In this document: positions 24,923 through 32,555 of the stretch, one piece after another
Position numbering within the stretch: the first letter of the stretch is position 1
Layout of the letters: the number at the start of each line of letters is the position of its first letter
Source: Akkermansiaceae bacterium
GTDB taxonomy: Bacteria > Verrucomicrobiota > Verrucomicrobiia > Verrucomicrobiales > Akkermansiaceae
NCBI GenBank assembly: GCA_023301765.1
Contig: JALZUC010000027.1
Coordinates: 1-44,262 of the forward strand
DNA: 44,262 nucleotides
Reading direction: 5' to 3'
The notes under the pieces: model-generated
What the model saw: only the letters and a program-made list of their open reading frames with translations
The model's database searches: none
What the model was told of the DNA's origin: nothing
Made by a program: the position numbers and the translations under genes

Positions 24923-26569
24923 ATGAGCTGGAAGCCCGCTAATAGACCTTCTCGTTTCCCTAAATGGGTGCCCATGAGACTGCGCGGCCCGATAGGCTGG
25001 GTAATTAAATGTGGTTTTGTAGCAACATTACTGCTGCTTGCAGTAGCGATGTTTTATTTCTACAAAGCACAGAAATTCGATATGGCAGGTGTGGCGAAAA
25101 TGCCTGAGCGTTCTTTGATTATAGATCGGAATGGTAGTGCCTACGGCTATGTTCATGGAGAGCGCCGCCGCCTTATTACCCGTGATGAGATCCCTGAGGC
25201 TATGGTGGAGGCATTACTTGCTCGTGAAGATTTACGGTTTTATAATCATAGTGGTGTGGATATAAGAGGGCTTGCTCGTGCTACATTACGTAATTTAAAA
25301 GACCGCTCATTTACACAGGGTGCATCTACCTTAACCATGCAGCTAGCGAGAAATAGCTACAATATGAGAGCGAAGTCTCTGCACCGTAAGTTTCTAGAGA
25401 TTGCGCTAACTTTGCGGGTGGAAAGTCATTATTCGAAAGATGAAATTCTGACAAGTTATCTGAACCGTATTTACTTTGGTGCTGGTTGTCATGGCGTGGA
25501 GGAGGCGGCGCAGACATACTTTGCTCGTTCAGTCTCTGACCTAAATGCTGGGGAGTGCGCCCTCTTAGTGGGGATTATCCGTGGGCCACATATATTTTCT
25601 CCATTCAGAAATATTGAGGGGGCGAAGGTACAGCGTGATGAAGTACTGGAGAGGATGGTTACCTGCGGATTTCTAACAGAGGATGAAAAAGATAATGCGG
25701 TGGATACCCCTATCCGACTGCTTCAAGAGAAGGAGCGTAATCAAAACAGCTCTTATGCACGTGAGCGTATAAGGAGGCAGCTGCAAATTATCTTAGATGG
25801 AAATGATATCCGTAGCGGAGGTCTGAAGATTTACACAACAATAGATCAAGAGATGCAGCATGCTACAGAGGAGCTGATGAAGAAGGAGATTACTGGAGTT
25901 AAAGTTACCGAAGGGCTGCAGTCAGCAGTTATAAAAGTTGACCCTAAGACTGGTGGTATAATGGTGCTTTGTGGAGGGCGTGATTATGAGGAGTCTGTAT
26001 TTAATCGTGTCTACTTAGCTAAGCGAGACCTGGGCCCTATGTATACTCCATTCCTGGAGGCGGTAGCTCTTGAGAGGAGTAAGGTGGTGGTTGTTGGGAA
26101 ACCCGTTCAGACAGGCAGGCAGTTAGGTGTGGAGGAGTCTATCCGGCTTAGTAAGAGATTAGGGTTTTCTGGGCCGTTCCAGAAAACGGAAGATCTCTAC
26201 CGCGGATCTGTAGCTGCCAGTCCCATAGAGGTGGCACGGGCAGCATCTGTAATTGCTAATGAGGGGAGGGGAATTGATCTACATTTAATTACTAAAATTA
26301 CGGGTCAAAATGGGGAGGTTATTTATGAGTTATCCCCAGCATCACGCCAACCCTTGTCGAGAGGGGCTGCCAGTGAGGCGCTGAAAAACTTACAATCGAA
26401 TAAAGGGGAACTGGTGACATGTACATCCTCATGCCGTGATGGTTGGGCAATGGTAGTGGCAGAGAATGAAGTCACAGTTATTTGGCTCGGTTACGATAAG
26501 CCAAAGAAAATAGGGTCAAGCTCTGTCATAAAGCGTTACCTTAAAAACCTATTAGAGATGCTAGATTAA
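24923..26569 (+). CDS. Class A PBP-like glycosyltransferase with degenerate transpeptidase domain
   Basis: A 548-residue PBP1-like protein with a membrane helix at 26-46 and an intact GT51 domain: Glu102 in LAREDLRFYNH, GASTLTMQLARN, and KDEILTSYLNRIYFG with its second Glu. The transpeptidase half is reduced to about 220 residues and has lost its active site. GSVFKPF of the neighbour aligns with GPMYTPF here, so Ser is Pro372 and Lys is Thr375. The SxN segment is deleted, and the KTG segment is replaced by TCTSSCRDGWAM. It should polymerise glycan but not cross-link it. It is co-transcribed with the complete PBP and probably arose by duplication. Confidence 0.9.
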   Translation: MSWKPANRPSRFPKWVPMRLRGPIGWVIKCGFVATLLLLAVAMFYFYKAQKFDMAGVAKMPERSLIIDRNGSAYGYVHGERRRLITRDEIPEAMVEALLAREDLRFYNHSGVDIRGLARATLRNLKDRSFTQGASTLTMQLARNSYNMRAKSLHRKFLEIALTLRVESHYSKDEILTSYLNRIYFGAGCHGVEEAAQTYFARSVSDLNAGECALLVGIIRGPHIFSPFRNIEGAKVQRDEVLERMVTCGFLTEDEKDNAVDTPIRLLQEKERNQNSSYARERIRRQLQIILDGNDIRSGGLKIYTTIDQEMQHATEELMKKEITGVKVTEGLQSAVIKVDPKTGGIMVLCGGRDYEESVFNRVYLAKRDLGPMYTPFLEAVALERSKVVVVGKPVQTGRQLGVEESIRLSKRLGFSGPFQKTEDLYRGSVAASPIEVARAASVIANEGRGIDLHLITKITGQNGEVIYELSPASRQPLSRGAASEALKNLQSNKGELVTCTSSCRDGWAMVVAENEVTVIWLGYDKPKKIGSSSVIKRYLKNLLEMLD

Positions 26570-26731
26570 TAGCTTTTTACTAAGGCGCTGTTAAGAAGCC
26601 TATGCACTGACTAGATGAACAGCCCTGTTTTTTAAGGTGTAAATCACGCAGAAATTTTTGCTATCAATGACTGCGATTGGAGTTAGAGCCTTGTTAATTA
26701 ACAAGAAAAAGATCTTAATACATATTATAAA

Positions 26732-26764
26732 AGCACCTGACATAAATTTGGCAGGCGCTTTTTT
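26732..26764. terminator. Terminator between convergent PBP and TetR-like genes
   Basis: An 8-bp stem, AGCACCTG / CAGGCGCT with one A-C mismatch on the plus strand (G-U on the minus), at 26732-26759 has A runs on the left and a T run on the right. It lies between converging genes and could serve both, better on the minus strand. Confidence 0.65.
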
Positions 26765-26794
26765 GTGGAGGTGGGCTAGGAGGTATGACCTGAA

Positions 26795-27364
26795 TTACTC
26801 AGGTAGAAACTTCTCGAAAAGAGTAAGTGCTGCATCTCTTCCAGAGTGGATAGGCTCTAGGATCATCATGTCATTAGATTCTGACATGGCACCTGTATAA
26901 ATTAGGAAGATAGCCTCGGCGATAGAGTGAGGCTGGAAAATGACACGCTCACAGAGCTTCTGAAAGAAACGGCGGACCTCAGACTTGTGCTCTCTGATTT
27001 TTTGTTCGATACCCTTTTCATTGTGGCCTTTGACCGCACGGGCAGTTTGAGCAAATGGACAGCCACGGTAGTTTGAGTGCACCATGAAGCTCTCTAGCTC
27101 ATCAAAGTATTCTCTGAGGATGTCACATTCAGGGCGGCCCGAATTAAGTAGTTTATCATGATCCTCTCTCACCTTGATGTCATGATGTCCCATCCAAGCT
27201 TCACAAATAAGAGCTTTGTTAATGAAGTTGTCACCAGGCTCTTTATCCATATCGTCTGATTTAACTGGGTTAAGCTTATCGACATTTATCCAATCATAAC
27301 CACGTTTGATAAGTATGGGGCCAAATTCTTCTAGCGTAGCGGTAGGTATGTCGAGGTTGCTCAT
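26795..27364 (-). CDS. TetR-like regulator with divergent DNA-binding domain
   Basis: A 189-residue protein, start taken at ATG 27364. The C-terminal two thirds match TetR ligand-binding domains: LREYFDELESFMVHSNYRGCPFAQTAR with the GCPFA motif, then the helical HSIAEAIFLIYTGAMSES segment. The N-terminal region (ATLEEFGPILIKRGYDWINVDKL) resembles the TetR first helices, but the helix-turn-helix that should follow is short and unusual. It may bind DNA differently or not at all. It is divergent from the ADPRH-hydrolase fusion with 125 bp between, the usual place for a TetR regulator of its target. Confidence 0.68.
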   Translation of the reverse strand: MSNLDIPTATLEEFGPILIKRGYDWINVDKLNPVKSDDMDKEPGDNFINKALICEAWMGHHDIKVREDHDKLLNSGRPECDILREYFDELESFMVHSNYRGCPFAQTARAVKGHNEKGIEQKIREHKSEVRRFFQKLCERVIFQPHSIAEAIFLIYTGAMSESNDMMILEPIHSGRDAALTLFEKFLPE

Positions 27365-27489
27365 GGCTTTATAATGTGTAAAAAATATTTCTATATGAAC
27401 TACTAAAAGTAGCGGCAAAGTTAAGTCTATAAAACCACGGGGAATCTGACTTGCAAATCATTTATTTGCTTCGATAGTGACTGCATAAA

Positions 27490-29121
27490 ATGATTATGAA
27501 TAAGTATTTACAAGCTGCAGTAGTCTCAGATGCCCTATCTCTAGGGCCGCACTGGATTTATAACCAAACTAAAATTGCACGCCTGTACCCTGATGGGATA
27601 AAGAACTTTGCTGACCCTGGTAGTGCCTACCACCCGGGTAAATCTGCAGGGGATCTGACCCATTACGGTCAACAATCGATGATCTTAGCAGGCTCTCTTG
27701 AGACGCGAGGAGGCTTTAGTGTGGATGGCTGGCGTGAAGACTGGCTGGAGGGAATGAAGGACTTCAGCGGCTATATGGATGGTGCTTCTAAGGAGACTAT
27801 TGCTAGCGGTGGTATTTCAGCTTCTTCATCTAATGATCTTGCCGGGTCATCCAGACTGGCGCCAGTCCTTGACCTTGGTGTTTCTCTGGATGAGAAGATC
27901 CTAGCGGCGCGTGCACAAACTGCACTGACTCATGGTGATAGTGACGTTATTGATTCAGCTGAATTTATTGTACGTGCGGTAATCGCCATTGAAGGCGGGG
28001 CTGATATATCGGGTGCTTTTGATCAGGCTGCTGAGGAGGGTAATTACAACTCCCTTAATGCTAAAGACTTCCTGGCTATTGCTCGCTCTCAGGGGGATGA
28101 TTTTCTAGCGGTGGGACAGTCTCTGGGGCTTACCTGCCATTTTCCTGAGGCTTTTCCGCTAGCGCTCTATTTAGCACTCAGACCAGGTGCTAATTATGCC
28201 TCTGCAATTAGTGAAAATGGTCTAGCTGGTGGTGATACATCGGCTAGGGCTATGGTTCTGGCTGTGTTATTTGCAGCTCGCGATGGTGAAGTTAGTAAAG
28301 AGTATACTAGTGGCCTAAAAACTAGTGGGGGTAGTCCGGTATTACCGGTGCCTAATACTTATAAAGCTGGATCAAATCCAGTAACCCTTAACTATGATGG
28401 TAAAGTGCTAGCAGGTGTGCTGGAAATGCCTGATGGGGAGGTGGTTGCTACTGCGATTTTTGCTCACTGCTTTACTTGCGGTAAGGACTTTCTCCCTGGT
28501 GCTAGAGTGTCGCGTGGGTTAGCTAGCCGTGGTATAGCTACACTGCGAATTGATTTTACTGGATTAGGCCAGTCTAAAGGGTCATTTGAAGATTCATCTT
28601 TTATTACTAATGTGGATGAACTTGTGTATGCTAGTGAGTGGCTTTCTAGCACTCTTTGCCCACCCACACTACTTGTAGGTCATTCATTGGGTGGTGCAGC
28701 TGTGCTAGCTGCTGCGGCTAAAATTGATACGATCAAGGCGGTTAGCACTATTGGTGCTCCAGCTGATCCTGGACACGTCACCCACATGTTTGAGGGTGAT
28801 ATTGAAAAAATCAAATTGGACGGTAAGGCAAAAGTTAGTCTAGCAGGGAGACCTTTTGTGATTGGTGAGCGGTTTATCTCAGATATTGAAAATTATGATC
28901 AAAAGGTAGTTCTGGGAGGTTTAAAGGGTATCCATGTTCTTGTGATGCACGCACCAGATGATGATGTAGTGGGCATCAAGAATGCAGGAGATATTTATAC
29001 TGCGCTAAATCACCCGAAATCCTTTATTTCGCTGGCAGGTGCAGACCACCTACTCACTAAGCCCGAAGATGCTGAATATGTGGCTGAACTCATACGGGTG
29101 TGGGCTAAGCGGGTATTGTAA
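27490..29121 (+). CDS. ADP-ribosylglycohydrolase-like / alpha-beta hydrolase fusion
   Basis: A 543-residue two-domain protein. Residues 1-270 match the ADP-ribosylglycohydrolase fold: AAVVSDALSLGPHWIYN replaces the usual GDALG start, and LAGGDTSARAMVLAVLFAA is the C-terminal metal motif with the second Asp of DxD replaced by Ser, as in J1-crystallin-like members. Residues 300-543 form an alpha/beta hydrolase with HCFTCGKDF, RIDFTGLGQSKG, nucleophile Ser399 in VGHSLGG, Asp in MHAPDDDVV and His in GADHLL. This second domain is closest to the hydrolase half of hydrolase-OsmC fusions. Possible role: removing ADP-ribose and acyl or ester groups from related adducts, which is inference. A TetR-like gene is divergent. 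Confidence 0.82.
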   Translation: MIMNKYLQAAVVSDALSLGPHWIYNQTKIARLYPDGIKNFADPGSAYHPGKSAGDLTHYGQQSMILAGSLETRGGFSVDGWREDWLEGMKDFSGYMDGASKETIASGGISASSSNDLAGSSRLAPVLDLGVSLDEKILAARAQTALTHGDSDVIDSAEFIVRAVIAIEGGADISGAFDQAAEEGNYNSLNAKDFLAIARSQGDDFLAVGQSLGLTCHFPEAFPLALYLALRPGANYASAISENGLAGGDTSARAMVLAVLFAARDGEVSKEYTSGLKTSGGSPVLPVPNTYKAGSNPVTLNYDGKVLAGVLEMPDGEVVATAIFAHCFTCGKDFLPGARVSRGLASRGIATLRIDFTGLGQSKGSFEDSSFITNVDELVYASEWLSSTLCPPTLLVGHSLGGAAVLAAAAKIDTIKAVSTIGAPADPGHVTHMFEGDIEKIKLDGKAKVSLAGRPFVIGERFISDIENYDQKVVLGGLKGIHVLVMHAPDDDVVGIKNAGDIYTALNHPKSFISLAGADHLLTKPEDAEYVAELIRVWAKRVL

Positions 29122-29565
29122 TTGGTTTATAAGTTAAAAAAAATTACTGCCTGTGAATATTAAATGGATCTACTTTTTAGTATTTAAATAGAAGTTGTTA
29201 CCCATGGGTAGGTTAAAGTAATGCCCATTCAGCTTTATAAACGTGCTCCTTTAGGTTCAGTAATATACGTATTACTTGCTGATGGTTAATGAGTTATTTC
29301 GTAGGCCTGGCCATTACACCTAAGTCCGGAGGTCGTTAGCTGCGAGTTTTGGCTGTGGTGGGTTACGGGTATAGACACAGCTGGGTGTCTGGGATGGGAG
29401 GTGATTCTAAGGCGATGGATGAGTGAAGTTCTCAAATTAGAAAGGGCAAAAAATGCAAAATACCCTTTTAGAATGAGGGGGATAGAGATCAGTGGAAATA
29501 AACCATTGCCACGGTCTCTGTGGATGTTACAAATCGGCTCTACGGGCAACCGTATTTATTAAGCT
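29122..29565. other. 444-bp region upstream of purM
   Basis: No convincing gene is seen. The first half is AT-rich and the second is more GC-rich with small inverted repeats, such as AGACAC-6nt-GTGTCT (29372-29389) and AAAGGG ... CCCTTT. An 87-codon minus-strand frame at 29286-29549 has no recognisable product. I do not recognise a purine riboswitch or a common structured RNA here. The purM promoter should lie in this stretch. Confidence 0.35.
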
Positions 29566-30558
29566 ATGTCGGGGAAACTTACCTACAAAGAGTCAGGCGT
29601 TGATACCAGGGAGGCAGCCGCCCTAGTCGGGGACATCGGAACCCATGTTCGTAGAACGCAGCAGCAGCGCCAGCTGCATGGGGCTTTTGGGCTCTTTGCG
29701 GCGTGTTATGATCTAAGCGAGTATAAAGAGCCTGTTATTGTCACTGGGTGTGATGGTGTAGGGACCAAGCTTGAGATTTTACTGGAGCATGATCAGCTGG
29801 AAGCGGCTGGTAAGGACCTGATCGCAATGAGCGTTAATGATATTATCACGACAGGTGGTGATCCGCTGATGTTTCTAGATTATATCGGTATCGCAGCATT
29901 AGATAAGCCTCTGATTACACGCTTGATCGCGGGTATGTGTGATTATTTAGAAGATTGCGGCTGTATTCTTGCAGGTGGTGAAACGGCTGAGATGCCTGGT
30001 ATAGTGCCTGAGGATGTGGTGGAGCTCTCTGGTTTCTGCATAGGATGCTGTGAGAAACCTGATCTGATTGATCCTACACAGATAGCTACTGGTGATGTGC
30101 TTATTGGTTATGAGTCTGATGGCCCACATGCTAATGGTTGGAGTCTTATCCGCCGCGTGCTTGCAGAGCATGGTGATGCTTTTACTAAAGAGGACGTTGT
30201 AAGCCTACTGGCTCCTACGAGACTTTACCATGATGTTACTAATGATATGAAATCAGCTGGTGTAAAGCCACGCGCTTATGCTCATATCACTGGTGGTGGA
30301 TTACCTGAGAACCTTGAGCGTCTGTTACCTAATCATGGCGCGGATGTTCTTATCCCTAACTGGGAGAATGTAGCGATGCAGAAGATTTTTAAATACGTTG
30401 ATGCTGACGATAAGTTTCACACCTTTAATATGGGCTTCGGCTGGGTAGCCATTGTGGCTCCTGAAGATGTGGAGAAAGCACTTACCGCAGGCCCAGGGGG
30501 GGTGAAAATAGGCGCGATCTCAGATACCCATGGTGTCCGAGTAACGATGGAGTCTTAA
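29566..30558 (+). CDS. purM: Phosphoribosylformylglycinamidine cyclo-ligase (AIR synthetase)
   Basis: Purine synthesis step 5: ATP-dependent closure of FGAM to AIR. The 330-residue length is typical. Motifs include ACYDLSEYKEPVIVTGCDGVGTK, MSVNDIITTGGDPLMFLDYI, CILAGGETAEMPG, YESDGPHANGWSLIRRVL and AHITGGGLPENLERLLP, all conserved in PurM. The next gene, purF, begins 30 bp downstream and supports a purine operon. No Shine-Dalgarno sequence is visible before the ATG. Confidence 0.96.
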   Translation: MSGKLTYKESGVDTREAAALVGDIGTHVRRTQQQRQLHGAFGLFAACYDLSEYKEPVIVTGCDGVGTKLEILLEHDQLEAAGKDLIAMSVNDIITTGGDPLMFLDYIGIAALDKPLITRLIAGMCDYLEDCGCILAGGETAEMPGIVPEDVVELSGFCIGCCEKPDLIDPTQIATGDVLIGYESDGPHANGWSLIRRVLAEHGDAFTKEDVVSLLAPTRLYHDVTNDMKSAGVKPRAYAHITGGGLPENLERLLPNHGADVLIPNWENVAMQKIFKYVDADDKFHTFNMGFGWVAIVAPEDVEKALTAGPGGVKIGAISDTHGVRVTMES

Positions 30559-30588
30559 GTCTATCCACGGAATAAATATACTTCACTC

Positions 30589-32514
30589 ATGAGCGATTCT
30601 CTCAAACACGAATGCGGAATCGCCGTTGTGCGTCTTCGTAAGCCTCTTTCGTATTACGTTGATAAATACGGCACTCCACTCTGGGGTCTTAATAAGCTAT
30701 TTCTTCTCATGGAGAAGCAGCATAACCGCGGGCAGGACGGTATAGGTATAGGCTGCTGTAAGCTGGATATGCCACTGGGGCAGCCATACATCTTCCGCCA
30801 CCGTGACGCTACGAAGGACTCGATGGCGTCTGTTTTCAAAAGTCAGCTTAAAAAATATAACAAGATGGCCCGTAAGGGTATCTTTGATCCTGAAAAACCT
30901 GAGACGGTGAAGGATAAATTTGATTTTGGTGGAGAGATTCTTATGGGGCACCTTCGTTACGGTACTTCTGGAGAGTTTAGCGAGGGCTCTTGCCACCCAT
31001 ACTTACGCAGAAGTAATTGGCCTACACGCACATTGATGGTGATGGGTAACTTTAACATGACCAATGCGGGCGCGTTAAATAAGAAACTTATTGATCGTGG
31101 TCAGCACCCTGTGTTTGGTACGGATACTCAGACGGTGTTAGAAGAGATTGGTTTCCACCTCGATGAGCACCATACAGACCTTTATCACCAGCTACGTGAT
31201 CAGGGTGTGGACGGCTTAGAGATTCCGGAAATGATCTCAGAGCAGATTGATTTACCAGAGATTATCAAAGAGTCAGCTGATCCATGGGATGGGGGCTATG
31301 CCATCTCTGGTGCTGTGGGTAATGGTGATATGTTTGTGATGCGTGACCCGCGCGGTATTCGTCCATGTCATTACTATATGGATGATGAGGTGATTGCCTT
31401 TGCATCTGAGCGTGTGCCATTGATGACTGTTTTTGAGGTAAATAAAGAGGATGTTAAGGAGCTTGAGCCTGGGACCTGTACTTATGTGCGCCGTGATGGT
31501 AGTATAAGTAATAAGCGTTTTCATGCTGAAGAGCCTAAGAGCCCCTGCTCATTTGAGCGTATTTATTTCTCTCGTGGCAATGATCCAGATATTTACCGTG
31601 AGCGTAAGGCGATGGGGGCATCTCTTGTGGATCAGGTTTATAAGTCAATCGGTAGTGACTTTGATAAAGCGGTGTTTTCATTTATCCCTAATACGGCAGA
31701 GACTGCTTATTACGGATTTTTAGATGGTTTGCGTCTGCTGCGCCGTCAGCAGGTACGTGTGGAGATCATGGAGGCTTGCCAGAAGGGTGAGCTTACTGAG
31801 GAGGCTCTTGATAGCTTGATTATGCGGAACTGGCCACGGGGTGAGAAGGCTGTGCATAAGGATATCAAGATGCGTACTTTTATTTCCCAAGAAAAGGGTA
31901 GAGCGAAGCTGGTCTCTCATGTCTACGATATTACTTATGATCTGGTAAAGGAGGGTGACGCACTGGTGGCCCTTGATGACTCTATTGTCAGGGGAACTAC
32001 ACTGAAGGAGTCTATCCTTAAAATTCTGGCTAGAACAAATCCGCGCAAGATTGTGGTATGCTCTACCGCACCACAGATCCGCTACCCAGATTGCTATGGT
32101 ATTGATATGTCAGAGCTGGGTAAATTTATTGCTTTCCAGGCGGCTATTAATTTACTGAAGAAATCCGGAAAGAGCTGCGTGATCGAAGATGTCTACACAG
32201 CATGTAAGGCTGAACTTAAAAAACCACCTGAGGAAAGAAAGAACTGTGTAAAGGCTATCTATGAACCTTTCAGTGATGAAGAAGTTTCTGCTGAAATTAG
32301 CCGGATGGTATCCCCTGAGGATATGGACTGGCATGGTGAGGTGGAGGTGATCTTCCAGACTATTGAGAACTTACGTGCCTGTATCAAGGGGCCGTGTGGT
32401 GACTGGTACTTTACTGGTAATTACCCTACGGTGGGCGGCTACGGTACTGTGAATCTAGCCTACATCAGGTGGTTTGAGGGGGCAAGTGGCCGTAGCTACG
32501 ACTTACCATTGTAG
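30589..32514 (+). CDS. purF: Amidophosphoribosyltransferase, long form
   Basis: The first committed step of purine synthesis, converting PRPP and glutamine to phosphoribosylamine. Cys9 in HECGIAVV is the N-terminal nucleophile that would be exposed by removing an eight-residue propeptide. Glutaminase motifs include MEKQHNRGQDGIGIG, GHLRYGTSGEF and MVMGNFNMTN. The PRPP loop is LVALDDSIVRGTT. At 641 residues it is about 130 longer than the Escherichia coli or Bacillus enzymes, with inserts in both halves, and belongs to a longer PurF subgroup. I do not see the Cys ligands of an Fe-S cluster form clearly. It follows purM. Confidence 0.93.
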   Translation: MSDSLKHECGIAVVRLRKPLSYYVDKYGTPLWGLNKLFLLMEKQHNRGQDGIGIGCCKLDMPLGQPYIFRHRDATKDSMASVFKSQLKKYNKMARKGIFDPEKPETVKDKFDFGGEILMGHLRYGTSGEFSEGSCHPYLRRSNWPTRTLMVMGNFNMTNAGALNKKLIDRGQHPVFGTDTQTVLEEIGFHLDEHHTDLYHQLRDQGVDGLEIPEMISEQIDLPEIIKESADPWDGGYAISGAVGNGDMFVMRDPRGIRPCHYYMDDEVIAFASERVPLMTVFEVNKEDVKELEPGTCTYVRRDGSISNKRFHAEEPKSPCSFERIYFSRGNDPDIYRERKAMGASLVDQVYKSIGSDFDKAVFSFIPNTAETAYYGFLDGLRLLRRQQVRVEIMEACQKGELTEEALDSLIMRNWPRGEKAVHKDIKMRTFISQEKGRAKLVSHVYDITYDLVKEGDALVALDDSIVRGTTLKESILKILARTNPRKIVVCSTAPQIRYPDCYGIDMSELGKFIAFQAAINLLKKSGKSCVIEDVYTACKAELKKPPEERKNCVKAIYEPFSDEEVSAEISRMVSPEDMDWHGEVEVIFQTIENLRACIKGPCGDWYFTGNYPTVGGYGTVNLAYIRWFEGASGRSYDLPL

Positions 32515-32515
32515 A

Positions 32516-32549
32516 GAAGGGGGGCTACTAACGAAGGGGGGCTACTAAC
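32516..32549 (+). repeat. 17-bp perfect tandem duplication
   Basis: The unit GAAGGGGGGCTACTAAC occurs twice with no gap, between the convergent stops of purF and the metallophosphoesterase gene. A 10-bp palindrome, GTAGCGCTAC, and a T run follow directly. Probably a replication-slippage duplication near a termination signal. Confidence 0.85.
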
Positions 32550-32555
32550 GTAGCG

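Noticed and set aside
26658-26900. 80-codon plus-strand frame between the PBP and TetR-like genes
   Set aside because: It runs through the convergent terminator hairpin and into the 3' end of the TetR-like gene on the other strand.
29286-29549. 87-codon minus-strand frame upstream of purM
   Set aside because: The product is rich in His, Arg and Ser with no fold pattern, and it reads like a shadow of non-coding sequence.
29572-29600. Later start codons for purM
   Set aside because: The N-terminal KLTYKESGVD segment from the ATG at 29566 is conserved in PurM, so the first start is kept.
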